64,000 nt of DNA, taken from Parachitinimonas caeni. GTDB taxonomy: Bacteria > Pseudomonadota > Gammaproteobacteria > Burkholderiales > Chitinimonadaceae. Position numbers and translations under genes: made by a program. The stretch is from assembly GCF_030129945.1 (NCBI RefSeq), contig NZ_JARRAF010000016.1, forward strand, positions 47,182 to 111,181, read 5' to 3'. The notes beneath the pieces were generated by a model. The model saw only the letters and a program-made list of their open reading frames with translations, made no database searches and had not been told where the DNA came from. This document shows positions 37,690 to 46,192 of the stretch, in pieces (positions within the stretch are counted from its first letter, which is position 1; each line of letters starts with the position of its first letter).

Positions 37690-38580
37690 ATGACTTACCA
37701 GATTCGTCCGGCTGTCGTGGCTGATCACGACGCCTTGCTTGAACTGATTGCACGTTGCCAGCGCAACGATGCGCAACACTGCCTGCACTTTGATCGTACG
37801 GCGGAAGGCATTGCATCTGACCTGATCAAAGATGACATGGATCTTGTTGAGGGCTGGTGGCTCGCTGAGCAGGATGGCCGGCTGACGGCAGCCTTTGGCC
37901 TATCCCCCGACGAGGACGAGGCTTATGTCTATGGCCCTTGGTCCGACCAATTTAATGCCGAGTCGGCGCATGATCGGGAATTGCGTCGCGCCTTGATCGC
38001 AACCGCCATGCATGAGCACGGCTACAGCAAGATCACCGCGTTTGTTGATCAACGGGCACCAGCGATCATCGAGGATCTGCAGGCGGCGGGACTGCCTTTC
38101 TACAACTACACCCAGGTGATGCGTTGCGAACAGCCGGCCCTCCAGCGTGTCGAGCCGCCAACCGGGGTCGTGATCAGCCCGTTTGAGGCGACCCAGCGCC
38201 TGGGGGTTACCCAGATCCACGATGCCGAATTTGCCCATACCTGGCTCGACGCCGAGGGCTTGATCGAACGGGCTGCCAAGGAAGGTAGCCTGCTGGTAGC
38301 GACCAACAGCAGCGGAGAAGTGCTGGGTTACGCCCAAATCTGCCGCATTCCGGAACAAGCCGAGTTCGACCTGAACTATCTGGCAGTCAGCGCCGGCAAC
38401 CGTGGGCATGGGCTGGGCGCGGCTTTGCTGGACGCAGCATTGCAGTGGGCTTGGCAGCAAGCCGACTGCGAGGCAGTCAATCTGACGGTAACCAGCGTCA
38501 ATCAACAAGCTTTGCGGCTGTATGAGTCGCGTGGTTTTCAGCTGGTCTATGTTGGGGTCGGCATGATCTGGGAAGGCTGA
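37690..38580 (+). CDS. Double GNAT-domain acetyltransferase
   Basis: A 296-residue protein with two GNAT-like halves. The start at 37690 follows AAGGATTG. The C-terminal half has a clear acetyl-CoA loop (LNYLAVSAGNRGHGLGAALL) and the closing AVNLTVTSVNQQALRLYESRGFQ. The N-terminal half (TYQIRPAVVADHDALLELI) keeps the opening fold but lacks the R/QxxGxG/A loop, so only the second half is probably catalytic. The substrate is unknown. Confidence 0.85.
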   Translation: MTYQIRPAVVADHDALLELIARCQRNDAQHCLHFDRTAEGIASDLIKDDMDLVEGWWLAEQDGRLTAAFGLSPDEDEAYVYGPWSDQFNAESAHDRELRRALIATAMHEHGYSKITAFVDQRAPAIIEDLQAAGLPFYNYTQVMRCEQPALQRVEPPTGVVISPFEATQRLGVTQIHDAEFAHTWLDAEGLIERAAKEGSLLVATNSSGEVLGYAQICRIPEQAEFDLNYLAVSAGNRGHGLGAALLDAALQWAWQQADCEAVNLTVTSVNQQALRLYESRGFQLVYVGVGMIWEG

Positions 38581-38982
38581 ACCCACCGACGGGATTTGCC
38601 CGTGGCAGCATCTGGCTCCCCGGGGTGCTTGGCCTTCAGGCGAGTCGCCGAATATCGCGGTGCGGCGCCGTGTCTCGGGGCCTGTCCAGATCGGGGCTCA
38701 CAACTCAAGGCGTGATGCCTGTCCTGCAAGCGGCGTGGCCGATATGGCCCGCCGTTTGCTTTTGAGCTGCAGGCCTTATCTGACTGATGTGCTTTGTTCA
38801 CAAAAACCGACGGTACAATTGCGCGGAGTACACATCGGCCTTTTGGGCTAAATTCAACACATTCAGAGGTTTATCCGATTTTTGTAATGGCTGTGAAATA
38901 ATTCTCTCGATGCGGCAAAGTGGCGCATGCCCGGAAAGACATATAATCAGTCTTCTTTAAACCGGTTTACAGGAAATTTCCG
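38581..38982. other. Intergenic region upstream of the response regulator
   Basis: About 400 bases. The last ~130 are AT-rich (GTGAAATAATTCTCT, ATATAATCAGTCTTC) and probably contain the regulator promoter: TATAAT lies at 38941-38946, ~37 bases before the start codon. No gene was recognised. Confidence 0.5.
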
Positions 38983-39996
38983 ATGGCTTTGTTTAACGTC
39001 CACAATCTCGAAAAGCTCGAAGCGCAGAATGTGTGCGAGCCGGATCGCCCGCTCGTTTTGGTGGTGGACGATGAGGAACATAACCGTCGCGTAATCCGGG
39101 CCATTCTCGAACCTCATTATCGGATTCTCGAAGCTGAAGATGGCGAAGCGGCATTGCAGTGCATAAATGCTCTCGATGAAACCGAAACCCTGGCATGCGT
39201 GATTAGTGATCAACGTATGCCAAGATTGACGGGTGTTGAATTATTCCAGCGACTGGCGCCTATTTTGCCGCGTGTATTGCGGATTATCGTGACCGGTTAT
39301 CTCGATATTGATGCCATTGTAGATTCAATCAATAAGGCTGAGATTTACAAATTCATTGTAAAGCCGTTTGATCGCGATGACTTTCTGCTGACCGTAAAGC
39401 GTGCTGTAGAAGCTTTCGAGATGCAGAGAAAGCTTGATCGCTATCACAGTGATCTTGAACAAGAAGTAGAAGAAAGAACCCGGCAACTGCTTGAAAAGAC
39501 ACAAGAACTGGATGGGGTGCTGGCTGTTTTGCGACAAAACAGGGCGATTGGTGCCGATCAGCGCGGTGCGGAAGAATCGTGGAATCGTCGTTATTGCGCC
39601 ATTTGCGATGCCAACGGCCATTCACGCTATATCGAACATGGTTTCGAAGCGCTGATCCACGCGGAATGGCCGAATATGGCCAATGGCTGGCCGATCGATA
39701 AAATCGCCAGCTTCCTGCATGCGGCAGAAGAAACGTTTGTTGGAAATGCCGTCATGCTGGCCAAACGCAATATTGAAGGCTGCTGGTTTATCTGGGCTCG
39801 CGGTAAATTACCGATTGATTCCCTGACCCCCCGGGAACTGACCGTGGTTGAGGCAATGGCGGAAGGATTAAGCCATAAGGAAATTGCCCAGCGGCTCGAT
39901 CTTTCTCCTGCTACGGTGCGATCGCATATTCAGCGTATTCATGAAAAGCTGAATGTTAAAACCAATGCAGAATTGATTGCCAAATGCTTTGTCTGA
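38983..39996 (+). CDS. Response regulator: receiver - coiled coil - PAS-like - LuxR-type HTH
   Basis: A 337-residue regulator. The receiver domain (~23-140) has the acidic pair Asp29/Asp30, phospho-acceptor Asp76 in CVISDQRMP and the Lys in YKFIVKPFDRDDF. A charged coiled coil (LDRYHSDLEQEVEERTRQLL) and a ~90-residue PAS-like region with Cys residues (YCAICDANG) follow. A GerE/LuxR HTH closes the protein (LTPRELTVVEAMAEGLSHKE, ATVRSHIQRIHEKLNVK). It converges with the large TPR-GAF kinase, stops 21 bases apart, and the two are probably a pair. Confidence 0.9.
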   Translation: MALFNVHNLEKLEAQNVCEPDRPLVLVVDDEEHNRRVIRAILEPHYRILEAEDGEAALQCINALDETETLACVISDQRMPRLTGVELFQRLAPILPRVLRIIVTGYLDIDAIVDSINKAEIYKFIVKPFDRDDFLLTVKRAVEAFEMQRKLDRYHSDLEQEVEERTRQLLEKTQELDGVLAVLRQNRAIGADQRGAEESWNRRYCAICDANGHSRYIEHGFEALIHAEWPNMANGWPIDKIASFLHAAEETFVGNAVMLAKRNIEGCWFIWARGKLPIDSLTPRELTVVEAMAEGLSHKEIAQRLDLSPATVRSHIQRIHEKLNVKTNAELIAKCFV

Positions 39997-40017
39997 TATG
40001 GCTGATCAATTGAATAT

Positions 40018-42921
40018 TTATGACAAATAAACGGGCAGTTTGACCACAAAGCGACTGCCCAATCCTTCCTGCGATTCCACCAGAATCGTGCCCCGGTGCC
40101 GCTCGACGATGCCAAACGAGATCGACAATCCAAGGCCCGTGCCTTCGCCAACCGGCTTGGTTGTGTAAAAGGGTTCAAAGATCCGCCTGACAACTTGTGG
40201 CGACATGCCGCAACCGTTGTCCTCAAATACGATGCGCAGATAGTCGCCATCCTGCAGGCTGCGGATGGTCAGCAGGCCCGGTGGGGGCGATACCTCGTTG
40301 TGGCGCCGGCTCTGGATGGCTTGTGCTGCGTTGGTCACCAGATTCATGAAAACCTGGCTCAGCTGCGCCGGCCAGCATTCCAGATGGGGGTTGTAGTCGA
40401 GCTTGCTGTCGATATGCATGATCGGCGCAAGGTGGCGGCTGACCAGATTCAGGGTGGATTGCAGACAATCGCCGATGTTGACCACTTTGCGCTCGGCTTC
40501 GTCCAGCCGGGCGAAGGTGCGCAGGTCTTTCACCAGATTGCCGATGCGTGTGGTGCCTTCGATGATGGTGCGGGATTGGTCGATCAGCGCATCAATCCGC
40601 TTGTTCAGGCTCTGCAACAAATTGGCCGGGGCATCTTCGCCGGCCAGATCCAGCAAAAAGCTCCGGAATCGCTCCAGGTCTATGGCCAGCGATTGCGCGC
40701 CAACGTGCGCAAAGTTGGCCGGATTGTTGATTTCGTGGGCAATGCCGGCCGTCAATGTCCCCAACGATGCCATTTTTTCCTGATGCACGAGCTGCGCCTG
40801 GGTCTGGGTCAGCTCACGCAGTGTGGCATCAAGTGTGCGGTAGGATTTGGCGTTATTGAGCGCAATCGCACCATAGGCGCACAGGGTGCGAAACACCATC
40901 TGTTCGACCTCGCCATAGGCATTGGCCTGTTCGGACTGTATCGACATCGCCCCTAGCACTTTGCCTTCGGCACACAGCGGTGCAAACAGGGTGGTGCGTA
41001 TGCGGCGCGGCCCTGGAAAGCGGTTGGGAACTTCCTGCTCCGGGTCGATATGGCGCAGGATCTCGCGCTGCTGTCGCACGCACAGCGCGGTGTCGGAAAT
41101 CGGCGAGTCGAGCGGGATGCTCAGGTAAGGCAGCGGCTCGCCGCGCAGCAAGCCGATGATCATGTCCAGCGTGCCATCTTCCTCGTTGAGCTGGTAGATC
41201 TGCACCAGCTGACAGTCCAGCATGTCGGCAACGTGGCGGGATAGCGCGTCGAAAACCCGTTCGCTATCAAGGCAACGGGTGATTTCCTGCCCGATATTTG
41301 ATAGCGCCAACAGCGTATTTGTGCTGGCTTCCAGCGCCAGGGCGCGTGCCTTTTCGGCGTCTGCCAGCGCTTTCTGGTGTTCGGCAGCGAGTTTGGCCTT
41401 TTCTGCTTCGTTGCTCACCTGCAACGCCTTCACCCGGTCCATCGCTTTCTGGTTGCCGTGTCGCTCCAGCATCTCCGAGCGCTTGCGCTCGTACTCTATC
41501 GCCTTGGAAAGATTGCCAAGCTGTTCCCAGGCTTGGGCGTAGCGCGCCAGCAGGCTGGGTTCGGCAACATAGGTGGGGTCTTTCTGCTTAAGCGCCAGAA
41601 AGCGATCCAGATAATGCAGGGCGGGACTCGGGCTCAGCGTTGAGCCGGGGAAACGATGTCGCAGATGAATCTCGGCCAGCACTTCGAGCACCGTATCCTG
41701 CGCGCCGTAATAACCTTGCTCGGACGCAGTGAGGGCCTGCTGTGCGATCTCCAGGGCTTGTCGGTGCTGGCCAGACTGCGACAAAGCTTGCGCACGCCGT
41801 GCCAGGACAACAGGTAGCAAGCCCATGTGCCCACCGGCATGGATGGCCGCTTCACTGAGTGCAAGGGATTGCTGGGCGGCATCCAGTTGCTGTTCGTGCA
41901 TCTGCACCACGGCCAGTTCAAACGTCACCACGGCGTATAGCCACGAACGGTTGAGGGCGGTCAGCCAGCTGGCCGCCTCTTCATAAATTTGCAGGGCCGA
42001 GCTGAAATTGCCGACAGCCCGCATCGACTCGCCCAGCGAGCGCAGGCTTTGCCCCATGCTGAATGGCCAGTGCCGGGGCAGGGCAATGGACAGCGCGTGC
42101 TCGGCCAACAACGACTCCCGCTCGTATTCACTCAGATTGCCGGCGGCGGTGCTGGCATTGTTCAGGCAGGTGATGGCCAGGCGGATCAAGCCATATTGCT
42201 GCAACAGCGTGGCGGCATCCTCCCAGCCCATGGCGGCATCGTGATACTGGCCGGCACTACAGGCGACAAACGCGCGGCAGAACAGCAGGAATCCGGCGGG
42301 CAGGCCGATGCCGGGATGCTGGTGCTGCCAGTGTTCGAGTACCAGCGTAGGTTCGATGTCCCGTTCGAAACTGGCGAAATAGGCCGTCCAGGCCAGAATG
42401 GCCGCCTGCCGGCACGGATCGCCGCTTGCGTCGTAACAGCGCTGGCAGGCAGCCTGCAATTGGCGTCGTGCTTCGGCTTCCCCCTTGTCCCACGCCAGCT
42501 GAACGGCCAGGAGCCGGCAATCCCCTTCGCCGGCCGGGTCACCTAGCTGGGTGAAGGCTGAAAGCGCCTGCTGCAGCGAGTGCTCGCAGCTCGAAAAATC
42601 ACCAAACAGCCAGCTGCTTTCTGCACGCAATAGCGCCAGCCGCGCCTGCAGTTGGGGGAGAGAGGGGGCGTCCCCGGCGGCATTAAGCAACGCTGCGGCT
42701 TCATCGGCCAGGGCCAGTGCGCGGTGGGTATCGCGCTGGCGCAGATGCCAGGCCAGCGCCACTCGCTGCGCAATCGATAGCCCGGCAGGATTGATCCGGG
42801 CAGCTGTCTCCAGCGGCTGCAGGGCATCTTTATCCAGATAAAGTGGAAAGTCTGGCGTAAGGTCTGTGAGTGTCTGGGGCATGATGACAGGATGAATGGC
42901 AATCCGGGGTCGAACCGGCAT
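40018..42921 (-). CDS. Cytoplasmic sensor histidine kinase with TPR array and GAF domain
   Basis: A 967-residue protein without membrane segments. Residues ~1-480 are TPR-like helical repeats (AIEYERKRSEMLERHGNQK is among the last). A coiled coil rich in Ala/Lys, a GAF domain (~545-700, FDALSRHVADMLDCQLVQIY) and an NtrB/HydH-type kinase core follow. The phosphorylated His is in TAGIAHEINNPANFAHVG. The ATPase has MNLVTNAAQAIQ, FEDNGCGM and FYTTKPVGEGTGLGLSIS. The TPR plus GAF input suggests sensing through a protein partner or a small ligand. Its neighbour and likely target is the LuxR-type response regulator. Confidence 0.9.
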   Translation of the reverse strand: MPVRPRIAIHPVIMPQTLTDLTPDFPLYLDKDALQPLETAARINPAGLSIAQRVALAWHLRQRDTHRALALADEAAALLNAAGDAPSLPQLQARLALLRAESSWLFGDFSSCEHSLQQALSAFTQLGDPAGEGDCRLLAVQLAWDKGEAEARRQLQAACQRCYDASGDPCRQAAILAWTAYFASFERDIEPTLVLEHWQHQHPGIGLPAGFLLFCRAFVACSAGQYHDAAMGWEDAATLLQQYGLIRLAITCLNNASTAAGNLSEYERESLLAEHALSIALPRHWPFSMGQSLRSLGESMRAVGNFSSALQIYEEAASWLTALNRSWLYAVVTFELAVVQMHEQQLDAAQQSLALSEAAIHAGGHMGLLPVVLARRAQALSQSGQHRQALEIAQQALTASEQGYYGAQDTVLEVLAEIHLRHRFPGSTLSPSPALHYLDRFLALKQKDPTYVAEPSLLARYAQAWEQLGNLSKAIEYERKRSEMLERHGNQKAMDRVKALQVSNEAEKAKLAAEHQKALADAEKARALALEASTNTLLALSNIGQEITRCLDSERVFDALSRHVADMLDCQLVQIYQLNEEDGTLDMIIGLLRGEPLPYLSIPLDSPISDTALCVRQQREILRHIDPEQEVPNRFPGPRRIRTTLFAPLCAEGKVLGAMSIQSEQANAYGEVEQMVFRTLCAYGAIALNNAKSYRTLDATLRELTQTQAQLVHQEKMASLGTLTAGIAHEINNPANFAHVGAQSLAIDLERFRSFLLDLAGEDAPANLLQSLNKRIDALIDQSRTIIEGTTRIGNLVKDLRTFARLDEAERKVVNIGDCLQSTLNLVSRHLAPIMHIDSKLDYNPHLECWPAQLSQVFMNLVTNAAQAIQSRRHNEVSPPPGLLTIRSLQDGDYLRIVFEDNGCGMSPQVVRRIFEPFYTTKPVGEGTGLGLSISFGIVERHRGTILVESQEGLGSRFVVKLPVYLS

Positions 42922-42945
42922 GTTCCAATAATGCTTCAGCAGTGG

Positions 42946-43030
42946 CTAGGCTCTGTTGACGTTTTATTTCCGGATCGCGTTTCGTCGGATTTGGGCTTGA
43001 TTCCAGGTGAGAAGCGCGCTGCTTGGTGAT
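42946..43030. repeat. Left half of a long MITE-like element
   Basis: CTAGGCTCTGTTGACG, then TTTTATTTCCGGATCGCG and TTTCGTCGGATTTGGGCTTG. It matches the reverse complement of the right half of the 60388-60657 element over ~80 bases with few changes. The other half is absent. Confidence 0.8.
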
Positions 43031-43129
43031 TCCTGCCTGCGCATCATCCCCCGGTCTGCGGCACGGCGGTAGGAATGGCTTTTGTGCTATGGCACACTGC
43101 CTGGCTTTTGTCACGCAAGGGGATTTGCA

Positions 43130-43570
43130 GTGAATCGATACCTGATGCCGTCACTTTGGCTGAGCCTGCTGTCGGTGTGTGCCTGGGCCGCCGAGCCGCT
43201 ATCGCCCGCCCAGCAGATTGCCCGCTTCCACAGCGCCATGCGGGAGGGCGACAAGGCCACGGTAGAAGCCATGCTGAGCCCAGACCTGCAGGTGTTCGAG
43301 GCGGGCTATGTCAACCCGAGCCGTAGCGACTATCTGCAACACCACCTGGGCGATGACATGGCTTATGCCAAAACCTCCACCACCCGGGTGTTGCAGCAGA
43401 AAGTCGTTGAAACCCCGGACATGACGCTGGTGCTGTCAGAAACCGAGACAAAAGAACACGGCAAGGCGCCTGTCACCTTTACCGGGACCGAGACGATGGT
43501 GCTGAAGCGGGTGCAGGGTGAGTGGAAAATCACCCACATCCACTGGTCTTCACACCGTCAGAAGCCCTGA
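43130..43570 (+). CDS. Exported SnoaL/DUF4440-like (NTF2-fold) protein
   Basis: A 146-residue protein. The GTG at 43130 follows AAGGGGATT and starts a signal peptide (YLMPSLWLSLLSVCAWA). The mature part has the NTF2-like pattern: IARFHSAMREGDKATVEAML, then LQVFEAGYVNPSRSDYLQHH and the closing strand VQGEWKITHIHWSSH. Members are small-molecule-binding or scaffold proteins; no catalytic residues can be assigned. Confidence 0.8.
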   Translation: MNRYLMPSLWLSLLSVCAWAAEPLSPAQQIARFHSAMREGDKATVEAMLSPDLQVFEAGYVNPSRSDYLQHHLGDDMAYAKTSTTRVLQQKVVETPDMTLVLSETETKEHGKAPVTFTGTETMVLKRVQGEWKITHIHWSSHRQKP

Positions 43571-43580
43571 CCGGCCTTAA

Positions 43581-44603
43581 TCAGGCAACGCTGACCTTGA
43601 TGGCGTCTGCCTGCTCGGTCAGCGTGAATTCAACGGGCAGGAATTTCTCGATGACTTCGATATTGGTGGAAAGATGCCCGGAAACGCGGGTGGTGGTAAA
43701 GCTGCCACTACCGGCCAGCGCAATGGCCAACGCCAGTTGATCGGCCAGATGTTCATCGACACAAGCGCTGCTGGCCATATAGAGCCGGGCCTGCTGGCCG
43801 GCGTCGTCGGCCACCAGTTCGGCCGAGCGACCCTTCTCGCCAAACGCCGTCAGGACTTCTGTCACATTGGCATATCGCACTTCCACCAGCGCCACATTGC
43901 CGGGCCCTTCGCGCGCCGGCAACTCACGAATCTGCCGCTCTATCGCGCCCAGCTGCGCGCTCAGCCGGTCCAGCTCGCGGTTGGCAACCGTCACCGGCAC
44001 CGCCGCAACCAATGCTTCGCCGCGCACCCCTAACAGCTCACCCCGCTCACACAGGTCCAGTGGCTGCGGTTTGCCTGCAGGTTCGATGCTGGCGACGATT
44101 TCTCCCCCGCCTGCCGGATAGAAGCCATGCCGGTTCAGCTGCAGGGATTGGCGGATGCCCATGCGTGCCAGCAGGGGTGCCCAGGCGCGTTGCAGAAAAT
44201 CAAATGGCGGCGCGGCCTGATTATGGGTGCCACCGCTGACGCTGATGCGGCTGGCACTGTCAGCAAACCAGAGTGCGGGCAGGGCGGTTTGCAATACCAA
44301 TGTGCAGCTGCCGGCGCTGCCGATCGCAAAGCGGTAGTCGCCGCCCTGGATCGGTCCGGGGATGAATTGCAGGCTGGATGAGCCAAGCTCGGCACCTTCC
44401 ACCTTGGCCCCGCAAATGGCGCGTGCGGCTTCAACCGCTGTCAGATGTTGGCGCAACAGGCCGGGCTTGGCGCGCTTGGCGCGGATGCGGTCGATGCGAA
44501 AGGGTGTGCCGGTAATCATGGACAGGCTCAGCGATGAGCGCAGCACCTGGCCGCCGCCTTCGCCTTCACTGCCGTCTAGTGCTATCAGATGTTCTGGTTT
44601 CAT
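43581..44603 (-). CDS. rtcA: RNA 3'-terminal phosphate cyclase
   Basis: A 340-residue enzyme converting RNA 3'-phosphate to the 2',3'-cyclic phosphate using ATP through a covalent His-AMP. Family features: LDGSEGEGGGQVLRSSLSLS at the start, KRAKPGLLRQHLTAV, then HGFYPAGGGEI. The C-terminal SACVDEHLADQLALAIALAG contains the nucleotidylated His. The length matches E. coli RtcA. No rtcB or rtcR was seen beside it, so it is separated from the usual operon. A 167-bp palindrome lies 36 bases upstream. Confidence 0.95.
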   Translation of the reverse strand: MKPEHLIALDGSEGEGGGQVLRSSLSLSMITGTPFRIDRIRAKRAKPGLLRQHLTAVEAARAICGAKVEGAELGSSSLQFIPGPIQGGDYRFAIGSAGSCTLVLQTALPALWFADSASRISVSGGTHNQAAPPFDFLQRAWAPLLARMGIRQSLQLNRHGFYPAGGGEIVASIEPAGKPQPLDLCERGELLGVRGEALVAAVPVTVANRELDRLSAQLGAIERQIRELPAREGPGNVALVEVRYANVTEVLTAFGEKGRSAELVADDAGQQARLYMASSACVDEHLADQLALAIALAGSGSFTTTRVSGHLSTNIEVIEKFLPVEFTLTEQADAIKVSVA

Positions 44604-44639
44604 AGGTTTCAGGTATTTCTATTTTCAAGTCGGATTTGG

Positions 44640-44806
44640 CTAGGTTCTGTTGACGTAAGGTTTGCAGATCGCGTTTCGCCGGAAAACGGCCTGACCCTGC
44701 GTTGCAGAGCGCTTGCATAGAATGACTATGCGGCACGCTCTGCGCCTTGTTCCAGGCCGTTTTCCGGCGAAACGCGATCTGCAAACCTTACGTCAACAGA
44801 ACCTAG
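44640..44806. repeat. Complete 167-bp palindromic MITE-like element
   Basis: CTAG at both outer edges. The first 54 bases (CTAGGTTCTGTTGACG, then TAAGGTTTGCAGATCGCG, ending ACGGCCTG) are repeated exactly as the inverted last 54. The central ~59 bases are also partly self-complementary (GCATAGAATGACTATGC at the apex). It has no coding capacity. It is the type copy of the shorter-headed subtype also seen at 278, 2096 and 3909. Confidence 0.9.
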
Positions 44807-44973
44807 ACGGTTCCGAATGGATTTTCACTTGAGCAAGTTCATGCCCCTCCGGTGTCTGCGCCGGACGACGGGTATTAAATGTCAAATTAGGTAATGCTTG
44901 CCGGTTGTTGCCGTGTCGAGGTCTGGTTCTGCACCGGTTTTCCGGGGCGGAGGTAGCCAGCCACAGGGGACAT

Positions 44974-45019
44974 GCAAGCAGCCTTCAACAGGGTGCGGGT
45001 TTCGAACCCGTCTGCTTGC
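44974..45019. other. Extended stem-loop of unknown role
   Basis: GCAAGCAG (44974-44981) pairs with CTGCTTGC (45012-45019). Inside is a second perfect hairpin CGGGTTTCGAACCCG. It lies in the ~600-base gap upstream of the HEAT gene. It superficially recalls a tRNA T-arm but does not fold as one. Confidence 0.4.
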
Positions 45020-45172
45020 CAAGACCCCCATTTAAACCATGCGTAACGCAGATTGCAAGCTGAGCGTATCGCAGGCTGGCTGGTAACAGCCACCATCTAT
45101 ACTGATGAGAACCCGCCCGACCCGGCGAGGGGCATGTTGTACTGCAGCAAAATGGCGGAAATTTGCTATGAA

Positions 45173-45186
45173 GGTCAACAGAGCCA
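45173..45186. repeat. Short right end of a MITE-like element
   Basis: GGTCAACAGAGCCA, the complement of the TGGCTCTGTTGACC terminus. Only the outermost 13-14 bases remain. It lies ~25 bases upstream of the HEAT-repeat gene start. Confidence 0.5.
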
Positions 45187-45210
45187 CCAACTACTGACTG
45201 GATGATGCCC

Positions 45211-46050
45211 ATGAGCCAACCACGCGGCAGATATGCCCCCAACGACCGCAGTCTGGTGCAGACCGCGCTGCAGGACTGGAATAGCCAGAAAAGCTGGGAT
45301 GCCATTGATCAACTGCGCCTGCACGCCAGCCCTGACACGGTCGCCCGCCTGGGCCGACTGGCGGCGAGTCGTAACTGGCGCAAGCGCGTATTGGCGCTGG
45401 AAGTGGTCGGAGAGCTGCATCAGCTTGATCCGCGCCACCTGATTTTCTCTGAATACGCCACGGAAGAAGCCCATAAGCTGCTGCTGGCGGCGCTGGATGA
45501 TCCACATCCCAAAGTGGTTGAATCGGCGATTTTCGGACTCGGGCATCGACCGCACCCGGCCGCCATCGACAGGCTGGTGGCACTGGCCAGTCACCCAAGT
45601 GTCGATATGCGCAATGCGGTGGCCTATGCCTTGGGCGGATATGACAACGAGGCGGCAATTCATGCCCTGATCAAACTGGCGACGGACAGCAGCGACATCG
45701 TGCGGGACTGGGCGACGTTTGCACTGGGTAGCCTGAGTAGCAGCGACATGCCGGCGATTGGCGAGCAGTTGTGGGTCAATACCCAGGACCCGGTCGAGGA
45801 TGTGCGGATTGAGGCCTATATGGGGCTGGCGGCCCGTCGCGATTCGCGCATCATTCCCGCACTTGAAAAGCTGATGCACGATCCCGACTGCCATAGTTGG
45901 GTATTCGATGCAGCCAATCAGCTGGCGGATGCCGCGCTCTACCCGGCGCTGGCGGATGCCATGGGTCGAATCGACCCCGAGCATGCCGCCGACCAGCACT
46001 GGTATCGCCACTTGCAGTCTGCCATCGAAGTGTGCAAACCGGTGATCTAG
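45211..46050 (+). CDS. HEAT-repeat domain protein
   Basis: A 279-residue soluble alpha-helical protein made of ~30-residue HEAT/PBS-lyase-type repeats, for example LDDPHPKVVESAIFGLGHRP, SHPSVDMRNAVAYALGGYDN and DSSDIVRDWATFALGSLSS. Such repeats form a curved protein-binding scaffold. No catalytic motif is present. In-frame ATGs at 45202 and 45205 are alternative starts; none has a strong SD. A fragment of a MITE-like end sits just upstream. Confidence 0.85.
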   Translation: MSQPRGRYAPNDRSLVQTALQDWNSQKSWDAIDQLRLHASPDTVARLGRLAASRNWRKRVLALEVVGELHQLDPRHLIFSEYATEEAHKLLLAALDDPHPKVVESAIFGLGHRPHPAAIDRLVALASHPSVDMRNAVAYALGGYDNEAAIHALIKLATDSSDIVRDWATFALGSLSSSDMPAIGEQLWVNTQDPVEDVRIEAYMGLAARRDSRIIPALEKLMHDPDCHSWVFDAANQLADAALYPALADAMGRIDPEHAADQHWYRHLQSAIEVCKPVI

Positions 46051-46192
46051 GCACAGCCACCTTTCCCTTTTTCCTCTGGATGGTTGGTCGGGACTGGCGC
46101 GGGTGTCTGGTTCTGGCTGGAATTGATTTGTTCTGTCGGCACGGTGCTTGCTAGACTCGGCGTCTATTCGTCATGCAACAGGAATTCTGGCA

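Noticed and set aside
44990..45022. Possible tRNA (GGGTTTCGAACCC resembles a T arm, followed by GCCA)
   Set aside because: Loop phase is wrong (TTTCGAA instead of TTCRANY after a G-C closing pair) and no D arm or anticodon arm is found upstream.
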